64,000 bases of DNA, from contig NZ_JBHTJM010000011.1 of the NCBI RefSeq assembly GCF_042675745.1, positions 124,001-188,000 on the forward strand, given 5' to 3'. This DNA is from Pseudofulvibacter geojedonensis (GTDB taxonomy: Bacteria; Bacteroidota; Bacteroidia; Flavobacteriales; Flavobacteriaceae). The notes beneath the pieces are model-generated. The model did no database searches and was not told where the DNA came from. It saw only the letters and a program-made list of their open reading frames with translations. Both the position numbers and the translations under genes were made by a program. Below, one piece after another: positions 25,814 through 34,253 of this stretch (its first letter is position 1; each line of letters starts with the position of its first letter).

Positions 25814-25821
25814 TAGCTTTG
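25814..25821 (+). promoter_or_regulatory. -7 element TAGCTTTG for the ABC-F gene
   Basis: An exact TAnnTTTG match 21 bp before the ATG at 25843. It lies downstream of the earlier ATG at 25771, which it therefore excludes as the translation start. Confidence 0.5.
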
Positions 25822-25842
25822 CATCTTTTAAAACTAGACCTT

Positions 25843-27474
25843 ATGATTTCTGTAGACAATTTAGCCGTAGAATTTAACGGAAGTACTTTATTTAAAGACG
25901 TTTCTTTCGTTATTAATGAGACTGATAAAATTGCCCTAATGGGTAAAAATGGTGCTGGTAAATCTACTATGATGAAAATTATTGCTGGTGTACAAAATGC
26001 AACCCGCGGCAATGTTCGTTGCCCTAAAGAAACGGTTATTGCTTACTTACCTCAGCATTTACTTACTGAAGACAATTGCACTGTTAAGGAAGAAACTGCA
26101 AAAGCTTTCCAATATATTTTTGATATGAAAGCTGAAATGGATTCGTTAAACAAAGAGTTAGAAACTCGTACCGATTACGAATCGGAAGCTTATATGAAAA
26201 TTATTGAGCGTGTTTCTGAATTAGGTGAAGTATATTATGCTTTAGAAGAAATTAATTACGAAGCAGAAGTTGAAAAAGCTTTAAAAGGGTTAGGTTTTAA
26301 GCAGGAAGATTTTGATAGACCTACTAGTGAATTTAGTGGTGGTTGGCGTATGCGAATAGAACTGGTTAAAATACTGCTTCAAAAACCTGATTTAATTTTA
26401 TTAGATGAGCCTACTAACCACGTAGATATTGAATCTGTTATTTGGCTAGAAGACTTCTTACTAAACAAGGCTAAAGCTGTTGTTGTTATCTCTCACGACA
26501 AAACGTTTATTGATAACATTACCAACAGAACTATAGAAGTAACAATGGGTAAAATTTACGATTACAAAGCTAATTATACTCATTATTTACAACTAAGAGA
26601 AGAACGTAGATCTCACCAAATAAAAGCATATCAAGAACAACAAAAATTCATTGCAGATAATAAAGCTTTTATCGAACGTTTTAAAGGAACTTTTTCTAAA
26701 ACCAATCAGGTTGCTTCTAGAGAAAGAATGTTAGAAAAATTAGAGATAATTGAAATTGATGAAGTAGATAATTCTTCTTTAAAATTAAAATTCCCTCCTG
26801 CAGCTCGTTCTGGAGACACGCCTGTTGTAGTAGAAGATTTAACAAAAAAATATGGCGACCACACTGTATTTAATAATGCCAACATGACCATCAAAAGGGG
26901 AGAAAAAGTTGCTTTTGTAGGTAGAAACGGTGAAGGAAAATCGACTATGATAAAAGCTATTATGGGAGAGATTGAAGTAGACGGTAAATGCGAACAAGGA
27001 CATAATGTACAAATAGGATATTTTGCCCAAAACCAAGCTTCTTTGCTTGATAATAGCTTGACTGTATTCCAAACGGTTGATGAAGTTGCTAAGGGTGATA
27101 TTCGAACACAAATTAAAAACATACTAGGTCGCTTTATGTTTAGCGGTGACGCTATAGATAAAAAAGTAGGGAATCTCTCTGGAGGAGAAAAAACCAGATT
27201 GGCTATGGTAAAACTATTACTAGAACCCGTAAATGTTTTAATACTAGATGAGCCTACTAACCATTTAGATTTAAAATCTAAAGACGTTTTAAAAGAAGCT
27301 TTACTAGACTTTAACGGAACCTTAATTTTAGTATCTCACGATAGAGATTTTTTACACGGATTGGCTAATAAAGTTTTTGAATTTAAAGACCAACGCGTTA
27401 TAGAACATTTTGAAACAATTGATGCCTATTTAGAAAGACACAATATTGAAAGTTTGAAAGAGTTGGATTTGTAA
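25843..27474 (+). CDS. ABC-F family ATPase (ribosome-associated translation factor)
   Basis: The start at 25843 (MISVDNLAVEFNGSTLFKDVSF, 543 residues) begins at the first beta strand of the ATPase and lies just after a promoter-like box; an ATG at 25771 adds 24 unrelated residues. Tandem ABC domains are visible. Walker A is GKNGAGKST and GRNGEGKST, the signatures are FSGGWRMRIELVKIL and LSGGEKTRLAMVKLL, and the Walker B segments are ILLDEPTNHVD and LILDEPTNHLD. There are no membrane helices. The linker (YKANYTHYLQLREERRSHQIKAYQEQQKFI) is the P-site tRNA interaction motif. It acts on the ribosome like the EttA/Uup/YbiT group; the subgroup is not resolved. Confidence 0.95.
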   Translation: MISVDNLAVEFNGSTLFKDVSFVINETDKIALMGKNGAGKSTMMKIIAGVQNATRGNVRCPKETVIAYLPQHLLTEDNCTVKEETAKAFQYIFDMKAEMDSLNKELETRTDYESEAYMKIIERVSELGEVYYALEEINYEAEVEKALKGLGFKQEDFDRPTSEFSGGWRMRIELVKILLQKPDLILLDEPTNHVDIESVIWLEDFLLNKAKAVVVISHDKTFIDNITNRTIEVTMGKIYDYKANYTHYLQLREERRSHQIKAYQEQQKFIADNKAFIERFKGTFSKTNQVASRERMLEKLEIIEIDEVDNSSLKLKFPPAARSGDTPVVVEDLTKKYGDHTVFNNANMTIKRGEKVAFVGRNGEGKSTMIKAIMGEIEVDGKCEQGHNVQIGYFAQNQASLLDNSLTVFQTVDEVAKGDIRTQIKNILGRFMFSGDAIDKKVGNLSGGEKTRLAMVKLLLEPVNVLILDEPTNHLDLKSKDVLKEALLDFNGTLILVSHDRDFLHGLANKVFEFKDQRVIEHFETIDAYLERHNIESLKELDL

Positions 27475-27491
27475 ATGATGAATAATTATTG

Positions 27492-27968
27492 TTAGGAGTT
27501 TTTTTTCCAATCTTTTATACGTTTACCATTGATAAATTTTACGGAGCTAACTGTAAAGCCTTGTTCTATAATTTTATCATTATTAATTTCTTGTTCTGCA
27601 ATTGAACTTTTTGAATACAAATAGTATATAGCTTGTAATTTTTTAGTTTGATTATCCCAAAACAATAAATATGTTTTTTTCTCAGAACTTACCCAACTTA
27701 ATTTCAATTCTTCAGAAGGGCTTTTCATCAGATTGTCGACAGCAATCTCCCAATTTTCTATTTCATCATCTTCAAATTTATCTCTATTTAAGTCTTTGGA
27801 CATATTTAATCTTAACAGATAGAGATTAGAAAGCTTTTCTTTTTCTTGAACAAATCCTCCATTAAATAAAACCTCATCATTAGTCATTGTTTGAAGACAC
27901 TCAGTCACAATCGGAGTGCTATTATTAGCCTTTAAATTCTCTATAGTCTCTTTAAAATTCATTAACAC
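27492..27968 (-). CDS. Hypothetical protein (possible lone cassette gene)
   Basis: A 158-residue soluble protein without signal or membrane segment (MLMNFKETIENLKANNSTPIVTECLQTM..., later KKTYLLFWDNQTKKLQAIYYLY). No family is recognised. The stop codon lies within GTTAGGA on the plus strand. The start is 8 bp from CTCTAAC at 27976-27982, which opens a degenerate attC-like left half. This resembles the layout of the cassette genes at 33-39 kb. The gene sits between the ABC-F gene and the olsF-like gene, convergent with the former. Confidence 0.65.
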   Translation of the reverse strand: MLMNFKETIENLKANNSTPIVTECLQTMTNDEVLFNGGFVQEKEKLSNLYLLRLNMSKDLNRDKFEDDEIENWEIAVDNLMKSPSEELKLSWVSSEKKTYLLFWDNQTKKLQAIYYLYSKSSIAEQEINNDKIIEQGFTVSSVKFINGKRIKDWKKNS

Positions 27969-27975
27969 ATAATTA

Positions 27976-28035
27976 CTCTAACGGTTTGTGTATGAAACGT
28001 AGCGTGTAAAAAGACGCTTACTTTTCGGGTTGACA
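27976..28035. repeat. Degenerate attC-like half-site
   Basis: CTCTAAC followed by GGTTTGTGTATGAAACGTAG closely parallels the left arms of the cassette-array sites (AACGGTCTCGGCTATGAGTA and AACGTGTTTGTATAACTG). A short stem follows (GTAGCGT at 27999-28005 against ACGCTTAC at 28014-28021). The right half is short and ends in GTTGACA, so this looks like a decayed or truncated site. Confidence 0.4.
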
Positions 28036-28076
28036 AAAAGCCACTAATAGTTTGGTGATTTTGCAAATAAACACAA

Positions 28077-29888
28077 CTACTCTTTCCCTTCCATTTTACG
28101 CTCTAACTCTGCTTGGAATTCTTCCATTACAGGTCTTACGGTACTTTCTGGCAAGTCGGCAATTTTAATATACATTAAACTGTCTACCGCATTATTAAAT
28201 AAAGGGTCTACATTAAATGCTACAATTTTAGCGTTTTGCTTGATATACTTTTTAATTAAAACCGGCAAACGCAAGTTTCCTGGTTCTACCTCATCTATAA
28301 TTCTATCAAACTTATTTAAATCGGCTTTTGTTTCATCAAAAACAAAATCTTTATCAGCATCTTTTAACTGAACTTTAAAGTCTTTTTTAGGACGTATGTA
28401 TTGAGCCACATACGGATCGTAATAATGAGATTTCATAAACTCAATCATTAACGATTTTGAGAACTTAGAAAACTGATTACTAATACTTACCCCTCCAATT
28501 AAATATTTATGCTCAGGAAAGCGCAAAGTAGTGTGTACAATTCCTTTCCACAACAAGAAAAGCGGCATTGGTTTCTGCTGAAACTCTTTTACAATAAAAG
28601 CTCGTCCCATTTCTATAGACTCACTCATCATGGTATACAATTCAGGTTCAAACCTAAATAAATCTTGTAAATAAAATCCGTTAATACCATATTGAGCAAA
28701 AATCTTAGACCCCAAGCCCATTCTATAAGCTCCAGCTATCTTTTTGGTGTTATTGTCCCATAAAAACATATGGTGGTAATAACGATCGAAATTATCTAAA
28801 TCTATAGCTTCATTAGTTCCTTCTCCAATCTCTCTAAAGGTAATTTCTCGCAACCTACCAATTTCTTTTAATGTGTTGGGTATTTTGTCTGCAGAAGCTA
28901 AAAAAACTTCGTAATTTTTACTTTCTAATAATCTACAATCGTACCCTCTTAAATTATCAATTTCCTTTTCAATTAATTCAGAACTAACAGATGTAACAAT
29001 TTCTTTAGGAGCTTTCTTGGGCATTTTTAAAGAAGAAGTAGCCGCATCTTTAAGCGATACCGTTTCTTTCTCATAAGGATTGGCTAACATATAGGTCTTC
29101 TTTCGCAAGAAATTAGTATACTCCTGTAAATTTGTATATTCCTTTTGATCTTTTACTGAAATAGCTTTTCCTATTCTAATTTTAATTACCCTATTTTTTT
29201 GTGACAACAATTCTGATGGTAATTTAGCCGTTCGTAAAGTTTCACTTATTTTAGAAAGTCTATAGAAAAACGGACTGTTCTTAGCGTGAAAGTAAATAGG
29301 TAAAACCGGTACTTGAGCTTTCTGAATTAACTTCATAGCAGCTGGTTCCCATTGCTTATCTACAATTAATTTACCTTCTTTTAAAGTAGAAACTTCTCCT
29401 GCTGGAAAAACGCCTAATGGCATTTCAGACTTTATATGTTTAAATGCTTGCTTAAAACCACCCACACTAGATTTTACATCCTTTCTATCTTCAAAAGGAT
29501 TTACAGGCATTATATATGGTTTTAATGGCAGTATTCTATGCAATAAAAAGTTGGCCATTATTTTATAGTCTGGCCTGCTCTCTAGCAAAACCTTTAACAA
29601 TAAAATACCATCTATTCCTCCTAACGGATGATTAGAAATTGTAACAAAAGAGCCTGACTTAGGTATTCTTTTTAAATCTTCTTCTGGAATTTCATATTTT
29701 ACCTGAAACTCACTTAAAATAGCTGTTAAGAAAGCTACATTACTTAAATGTTTATGCTTATTATAAACTTTGTTTAACTTATCTATGCGTAAGATTTTCA
29801 TCAAAACCCACGATATAAAAGTTCCTAAAAAACCTAGTTTATCTAACTTAATAGCTTTAGCTATTTCTTTTGAGGTTACTAATCCCAT
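28077..29888 (-). CDS. OlsF-like bifunctional acyltransferase (ornithine lipid synthesis)
   Basis: A 603-residue fusion. The N-terminal about 290 residues are a PlsC/LPLAT-type O-acyltransferase with NHPLGGIDG (His87 and Asp93) and FPAGEVS. The C-terminal half is an OlsB/haemolysin-like N-acyltransferase of the GNAT fold: YEVFLASADKIPNTLKEIGRLREITFREIGEG, YHHMFLWDNNTKKIAGAYRMG and ESIEMGRAFI. This order matches OlsF, known from Serratia and Flavobacterium, which makes ornithine-type aminolipids by N- then O-acylation. Such lipids replace phospholipids under phosphate stress. The amino acid acceptor cannot be read from sequence. A promoter box lies 19 bp upstream. Confidence 0.85.
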   Translation of the reverse strand: MGLVTSKEIAKAIKLDKLGFLGTFISWVLMKILRIDKLNKVYNKHKHLSNVAFLTAILSEFQVKYEIPEEDLKRIPKSGSFVTISNHPLGGIDGILLLKVLLESRPDYKIMANFLLHRILPLKPYIMPVNPFEDRKDVKSSVGGFKQAFKHIKSEMPLGVFPAGEVSTLKEGKLIVDKQWEPAAMKLIQKAQVPVLPIYFHAKNSPFFYRLSKISETLRTAKLPSELLSQKNRVIKIRIGKAISVKDQKEYTNLQEYTNFLRKKTYMLANPYEKETVSLKDAATSSLKMPKKAPKEIVTSVSSELIEKEIDNLRGYDCRLLESKNYEVFLASADKIPNTLKEIGRLREITFREIGEGTNEAIDLDNFDRYYHHMFLWDNNTKKIAGAYRMGLGSKIFAQYGINGFYLQDLFRFEPELYTMMSESIEMGRAFIVKEFQQKPMPLFLLWKGIVHTTLRFPEHKYLIGGVSISNQFSKFSKSLMIEFMKSHYYDPYVAQYIRPKKDFKVQLKDADKDFVFDETKADLNKFDRIIDEVEPGNLRLPVLIKKYIKQNAKIVAFNVDPLFNNAVDSLMYIKIADLPESTVRPVMEEFQAELERKMEGKE

Positions 29889-29906
29889 ATATTGGTTTGC
29901 TTAACA

Positions 29907-29914
29907 CAAAAGTA
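29907..29914 (-). promoter_or_regulatory. -7 element TACTTTTG for the olsF-like gene
   Basis: An exact TAnnTTTG match on the minus strand, 19 bp upstream of the ATG at 29888. Confidence 0.5.
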
Positions 29915-29931
29915 ATTATTTTAAATAACTT

Positions 29932-31185
29932 TTATGATGGTATAAGAACTTGTACTGTTCCTTTATTTTCTTGCTTCAATAGCACCTGCTTTTCATTAGT
30001 CAATTCTTGTAAAGCATCATGAGTAAAATGCCTAATAGTATACAAAGACACATTTTTATTACAGGTTACTTTAAACTTTGATTTTAATTGGTGTAATAAC
30101 TCTTCTATGTTTTCATATTTATCACTCACACATACCGAAAAACTAATTGCAGAGTTTTGTATAACATCTACCTTTAGTTTGTACTGATGCAAAAGACTAA
30201 ATATTTCACTAATATTATCTTCCATGATAAATGAAAAATCTAATGAAGACAAAGAAATTAAATGTTGATTCTTTTTTACAATAAAACAAGGCACCATTGG
30301 CTCTAGTTTTTTACCCTTACCAATACAAGTTCCGTCTTGAGTTGGATTTAAAAAAGACTTTACCAACAATGGTATTTCTTTTCTTTGAAGCGGTTGCAGT
30401 GTTTTTGGGTGAATTACAGATGCTCCGTAAAAAGCCAATTCAATTGCTTCTTCATAAGATATTTGATGTAACAATTGTGTTTTTTCAAAATATCGCGGGT
30501 CGGCATTTAAAACCCCAGGTACATCTTTCCAAATGGTAACACTCGTAGCGTTTAAACAGTATGCAAAAATTGCTGCAGTATAATCGCTTCCTTCTCTTCC
30601 TAAAGTAGTTGTAAAATTATTATCATCAGACCCAATAAAACCTTGAGTAATATTTAATGCTTTAGTGTCTATCTGTTCGTTAATTGCTAACTGTGTTAGT
30701 TTCCAATCTACTCCAGCATCTCTATATTTTGCATCTGTTTTAATACACTTTCGGGCATCTATCCAGCTGTTATAGATGCCTATTTCATTTAAATATGCAC
30801 TAATAATAGTGGTAGAAATTAACTCTCCGTAGCTTACTACTTGGTCGTATACAAAACTATAATTAGGAGATTTATTCCAATTTAGAAAGCTTTTCATTTC
30901 ATCAAACAAACTCTTTACATCTGTATGTATTTGGTGCTGTTTATTCACAAACAATCCTTCTATAATTTCTGTATGACAATCTATTACTTCTTGTATGCTT
31001 AATAGTAAACTTTCTTTGTCGTTAAAGTAGTTTTTTACAACCAACTCTAACTTATTAGTAGTTTTTCCCATAGCAGAAACTACTATTAATGTTTCTGAGT
31101 AACCCACCTCTTGCAGTACGTTTACAACGTTTTTTACTCCTTGAGCATCTTTTACAGAAGCTCCTCCAAATTTAAAAATTCGCAT
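29932..31185 (-). CDS. lysC: Aspartate kinase
   Basis: A 417-residue monofunctional aspartokinase that phosphorylates aspartate, the entry to lysine, threonine and methionine synthesis. The N terminus MRIFKFGGASVKDAQGV carries the KFGGxSV signature. TTLGREGSDYTAAIFAYCLNA and DVPGVLNADPRYF are the other nucleotide- and substrate-binding motifs. Residues about 300-417 form the ACT-type regulatory region (HLISLSSLDFSFIMEDNISEIFSLLHQYKLKVDVIQNS). It is 2 bp downstream of a GNAT gene on the same strand, so the two are coupled. Confidence 0.95.
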   Translation of the reverse strand: MRIFKFGGASVKDAQGVKNVVNVLQEVGYSETLIVVSAMGKTTNKLELVVKNYFNDKESLLLSIQEVIDCHTEIIEGLFVNKQHQIHTDVKSLFDEMKSFLNWNKSPNYSFVYDQVVSYGELISTTIISAYLNEIGIYNSWIDARKCIKTDAKYRDAGVDWKLTQLAINEQIDTKALNITQGFIGSDDNNFTTTLGREGSDYTAAIFAYCLNATSVTIWKDVPGVLNADPRYFEKTQLLHQISYEEAIELAFYGASVIHPKTLQPLQRKEIPLLVKSFLNPTQDGTCIGKGKKLEPMVPCFIVKKNQHLISLSSLDFSFIMEDNISEIFSLLHQYKLKVDVIQNSAISFSVCVSDKYENIEELLHQLKSKFKVTCNKNVSLYTIRHFTHDALQELTNEKQVLLKQENKGTVQVLIPS

Positions 31186-31187
31186 AT

Positions 31188-31649
31188 TTAAAAATTCTCT
31201 ATTCCTTTTTTATCTAACTGTACCAAATACCAATCTTTTAAAATAGTAGCTCCTGTACTTTCGTAGAAATTAATAGCATTGGCATTCCAATCTAACACGC
31301 ACCATTCAACTCTTCTTACTCCTTCTTTTTTTGCTTCAGCAATGATCACATTTAATAACGCCTTTCCAATTCCTTTACCTCTATGAGTTTGGGTTACTAC
31401 TAAATCTTCTAAATGAATCGTTTTACCTTTCCAAGTAGAATACCTGTTGTAGTATAAGGCTAAACCAACTATTTTATTATCCGATACTGCCACAATACAT
31501 GAAAATAAATTTTTAGCATAATCTGTTTGTAGCTCTTCTACCGTTACTTCTACTGCTTTGGGCTCATTTTCAAAGGTTGCCAACTCTTGTATTAAGTCTA
31601 ACACTGCTGGCAAATCCTTTAATACTGCTTTTCTTATTTTAAATGACAT
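31188..31649 (-). CDS. GNAT family N-acetyltransferase
   Basis: The start at 31649 (MSFKIRKAVLKDLPAVLDLI, 153 residues) matches the family's first strand, whereas the ATG at 31670 sits inside the promoter box. The acetyl-CoA motif is THRGKGIGKALLNVIIAEAKKEG, followed by VEWCVLDWNANAINFYESTGA. This looks like the diamine/thialysine acetyltransferase (SAT-like) subgroup, and the substrate is inferred. It heads a two-gene unit with lysC. Confidence 0.88.
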   Translation of the reverse strand: MSFKIRKAVLKDLPAVLDLIQELATFENEPKAVEVTVEELQTDYAKNLFSCIVAVSDNKIVGLALYYNRYSTWKGKTIHLEDLVVTQTHRGKGIGKALLNVIIAEAKKEGVRRVEWCVLDWNANAINFYESTGATILKDWYLVQLDKKGIENF

Positions 31650-31667
31650 ATTGTTATATTTGGGTCG

Positions 31668-31675
31668 CAAAGTTA
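31668..31675 (-). promoter_or_regulatory. -7 element TAACTTTG for GNAT-lysC
   Basis: An exact TAnnTTTG match on the minus strand, 19 bp from the chosen start at 31649. It overlaps the earlier ATG at 31670 and so rules it out. Confidence 0.5.
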
Positions 31676-31823
31676 TATTTATAAAAAATAATAACTGCAG
31701 AATTTAAAGATATATAACAAAACACATTCTCACTAGTAAAATTTCAACTAAAATGATGATTTTGTTATTGGTGTTACACCATGAAAACGATTCTATATAC
31801 TACTTCAAACAAATAAATTTATG

Positions 31824-31831
31824 TAGTTTTG
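31824..31831 (+). promoter_or_regulatory. -7 element TAGTTTTG for fbp
   Basis: An exact TAnnTTTG match 17 bp before the ATG at 31849. It excludes the upstream in-frame ATG at 31753 as translation start. Confidence 0.55.
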
Positions 31832-31848
31832 CAGCAAACAACACAAAA

Positions 31849-32868
31849 ATGGCTGACAAACATAAAACCCTTGGAGAGTATATCATTGAAAATCAAAGTT
31901 CTTTTCAATACTCTTCAGGAGAACTTTCTAGATTAATTAACTCTATTAGGCTTGCCGCCAAAGTAGTAAACCACGAAATTAGAAAAGCTGGTTTAGTAGA
32001 TATTACTGGTGCTGCTGGAGAAGTAAACGTACAAGGTGAAGCACAGCAAAAACTTGATGTTTACGCTAACGATAAGTTTAAAGAGACGTTAATTAACAGA
32101 GAAATTGTTTGTGGTATTGCTTCTGAAGAAGAAGATGATTTTGTAGTTGTTGAAGGTGCTAACGGAACCAACGAAAATAAATATGTTTTAATGATGGATC
32201 CTTTAGACGGATCTTCTAACATAGACGTAAACGTATCTGTAGGTACTATTTTCTCTATTTACAGAAGAGTTACTCCGGTAGGAACTCCTGTAACTATTGA
32301 AGACTTCTTACAACCAGGGAACAGACAAGTAGCAGCGGGTTATGTAGCTTACGGAACTTCTACCATGATGGTATTTACTACTGGTAACGGAGTAAACGGA
32401 TTTACTTTGAATCCTGCTATTGGTACTTTTTACCTATCGCATCCTAACATGAAGATTAACGAAACTGGTAAAATCTATTCTGTAAGCGAAGGGTATTTTG
32501 CTCACTTTGAAAAAGGGATGCAAGAATTTTTAAAATACTGTAAAGAAGAAGAAGGTACTAGACCTTGGACTGCTAGATACATTGGTTCTTTAGTAGCCGA
32601 TTTCCATAGAAACTTATTAAAAGGAGGTATATACGTTTACCCTAGATCTAGAACTGCTCCAAACGGAAAATTACGTTTGTTATATGAATGCAATCCTATG
32701 GCTTTTATTGCTGAACAAGCTGGAGGAAAAGCTAGTGACGGATTTACTAGAATACTAGACATACAACCTACAGAACTACACCAAAGAGTTCCTTTTTATG
32801 TAGGTAGCAAGCAAATGGTAGAAAAAGCAGAAGAATACATGGAGCAATACAAAGAACATACTTTGTAA
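31849..32868 (+). CDS. fbp: Class 1 fructose-1,6-bisphosphatase
   Basis: A 339-residue gluconeogenic phosphatase, usual length for class 1. The start at 31849 (MADKHKTLGEYIIENQ) is chosen because the promoter box lies just upstream of it. The metal-binding signature is LMMDPLDGSSNIDVNVSVGT, the substrate region is GYFAHFEKGMQEFLKYC and RPWTARYIGSLVADFHR, and ECNPMAFIAEQAGGKASDG closes the active site. It removes the C1 phosphate of fructose-1,6-bisphosphate. A very strong terminator follows, and the cassette-like array begins directly after it. Confidence 0.96.
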   Translation: MADKHKTLGEYIIENQSSFQYSSGELSRLINSIRLAAKVVNHEIRKAGLVDITGAAGEVNVQGEAQQKLDVYANDKFKETLINREIVCGIASEEEDDFVVVEGANGTNENKYVLMMDPLDGSSNIDVNVSVGTIFSIYRRVTPVGTPVTIEDFLQPGNRQVAAGYVAYGTSTMMVFTTGNGVNGFTLNPAIGTFYLSHPNMKINETGKIYSVSEGYFAHFEKGMQEFLKYCKEEEGTRPWTARYIGSLVADFHRNLLKGGIYVYPRSRTAPNGKLRLLYECNPMAFIAEQAGGKASDGFTRILDIQPTELHQRVPFYVGSKQMVEKAEEYMEQYKEHTL

Positions 32869-32882
32869 AACTTCAACTAAAT

Positions 32883-32923
32883 AACAAAAGAGGGAAAACA
32901 GTCATTGTTTTCCCTCTTTTGTT
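32883..32923 (+). terminator. Strong fbp terminator
   Basis: A perfect 18-bp stem (32883-32900 with 32906-32923) around GAGGGAAAACA / TGTTTTCCCTC has a 5-base loop. It ends immediately before the first attC-like site and marks the edge of the conserved chromosome. Confidence 0.9.
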
Positions 32924-33054
32924 ATTGACGTTTTGTATAAGCGTAGTAGCGGTATTTAAAATCTTAATTGTTACAAATTATTACTACACTTTGATAAAGA
33001 TACAAAACTTGGATTGAAGCACTAAACCGCTATTACGTTTATATTTTGTTATGC
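32924..33054. repeat. attC-like site 1 (left end of array)
   Basis: The arms TATAAGCGTAGTAGCGGT (32936-32953) and ACCGCTATTACGTTTATA (33026-33043) pair over 18 positions with two G-T wobbles. The right core GTTATGC (33048-33054) is the complement of site 2's left core. The left core is degraded (TTGACG), as expected at the end of an array. The 72-base middle is unpaired overall. Confidence 0.75.
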
Positions 33055-33370
33055 CTTTTTCTTTTATACCTAGAATTAGTACGCTTATGCTCAAATATCA
33101 AGCAATCATGACCTTTTATCATAATTCAAGTCATTAATTCCTCAATTTTGAATTGTCAAATGTTAGGCAATAATGAGATTAGGTATAAATACCTTTTTTT
33201 TAAAATGGGGTATTTATACTCTAAAATATATCCTAGTATCATCAGACATTTATAATGTAATTAAAAACAAATTATTCGATTGAGTAGCTACTATCATTTC
33301 TTTTGATTGCAAAGGTGGAATCCGAAAAGCCTGTTTGAAAATAGAGTAAGAAAACTTAAAACATATTATC
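33055..33370. other. Gene-free 316 bp ahead of the inverted cassette gene
   Basis: No convincing coding frame is present. It holds an inverted repeat GTATAAATACC (33183-33193) against GGTATTTATAC (33209-33219) around a T-run, a possible operator or terminator-like hairpin upstream of the plus-strand cassette gene. Nothing else is recognised. Confidence 0.45.
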
Positions 33371-34045
33371 ATGAATAGTGAAATAACAAAAGAGTCAAAG
33401 ATAGGATTGACAAAGGATGAAATGCTTAGCCAGATTGAGAAAGATATCGAGCAGCAAAAAAAATACATGGATTATATGGTTTCTCTGAAGGGAAAGCTTA
33501 GTTCCAAAGATGTAGGGGGCAGTACAACAGTTACTAGTAACGATTTAGCTGAATTTCATGCTAAACTAGCTGGAGATAGCGCCTTAAATGTGAAAGCTCC
33601 AGATACAGGATTAACAAAGAATGAAATGCTTAACTACATTGAGAAAGGTGTCGAGCAGCAGAAAAATAATATTGATTTTTTGGTTGCTCGGAAGGAAGAA
33701 CTTAGTAATGGTGATCCTTCTTGCCCGGCCACTGCAGAACTTGAGGGTTTTTTGTTCTACGCACACCTTACGCTAAATGCTCCAAGTATAGCCACAAAAG
33801 GGTATGGAAACGCTGGAGGAGCTGGCGTCGGTACATGTGTTGCGAATGGAACTCTTCAAGGAGATCTCTCTCACTTAAACAGGGCTGGACGTTTTGAGGT
33901 GACTGAAGCCGGAGTTGGATTAGGTTATCTTCACATACAATTTTTTGATGATAAATCATGGACTGTAGCAGTTTATAACGGCAAAGTTGGCACAGATGCT
34001 TCAGCCTTCGAGGGTGGGGGTTCATGGTCTTTTGTGCACGTTTAA
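33371..34045 (+). CDS. Cassette protein with internal repeat and Gly-rich C-terminal domain
   Basis: A 224-residue protein without a signal peptide. Two related helical repeats are visible: GLTKDEMLSQIEKDIEQQKK (residues 13-32) and GLTKNEMLNYIEKGVEQQKN (residues 80-99). The C-terminal about 100 residues are beta-rich and Gly/Ala-rich (GYGNAGGAGVGTCVANGTL, GYLHIQFFDDKSW, GGGSWSF). This faintly recalls Rhodococcus Vap-type beta barrels; I would not assign it on that. It is the only plus-strand gene of the array, opposite to the other cassette genes. Its DNA is visibly richer in G+C than the flanks, suggesting separate origin. Confidence 0.7.
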   Translation: MNSEITKESKIGLTKDEMLSQIEKDIEQQKKYMDYMVSLKGKLSSKDVGGSTTVTSNDLAEFHAKLAGDSALNVKAPDTGLTKNEMLNYIEKGVEQQKNNIDFLVARKEELSNGDPSCPATAELEGFLFYAHLTLNAPSIATKGYGNAGGAGVGTCVANGTLQGDLSHLNRAGRFEVTEAGVGLGYLHIQFFDDKSWTVAVYNGKVGTDASAFEGGGSWSFVHV

Positions 34046-34113
34046 TTTATAAGTAAGGTGCTTAAACTTTAACCCATCGGGCTCTCATCATGGGTGCCCG
34101 ATAATTTTACTGT

Positions 34114-34246
34114 GCATAACGTGTTTGTATAACTGTCAGTTGCGGTAAAAGTACGTAAACTTTATGGTTAAGCACAGACCACAGTAATTTCGAGTGGATT
34201 CGGACGTAGTCGAATCCGCCGTAATTGCGGTTATACATTGTTGGGC
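34114..34246. repeat. attC-like site 2
   Basis: Left core GCATAAC (34114-34120) and right core GTTGGGC (34240-34246). The arms GTATAACTGTCAGTTGCGG (34127-34145) and CCGTAATTGCGGTTATAC (34219-34236) pair with a single unpaired base, the kind of bulge attC sites use for strand choice. An inner hairpin GGATTCG / CGAATCC lies in the middle. Confidence 0.82.
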
Positions 34247-34253
34247 ATAGTTT

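Noticed and set aside
26706..27122. A 138-codon frame antisense to the ABC-F gene
   Set aside because: Opposite strand of highly conserved ATPase motifs; its translation is Ser/Phe-rich and has no family features.
33250..33468. A 72-codon minus-strand frame over the start of the inverted cassette gene
   Set aside because: It overlaps the coding start of the 33371 gene and looks like its antisense shadow.
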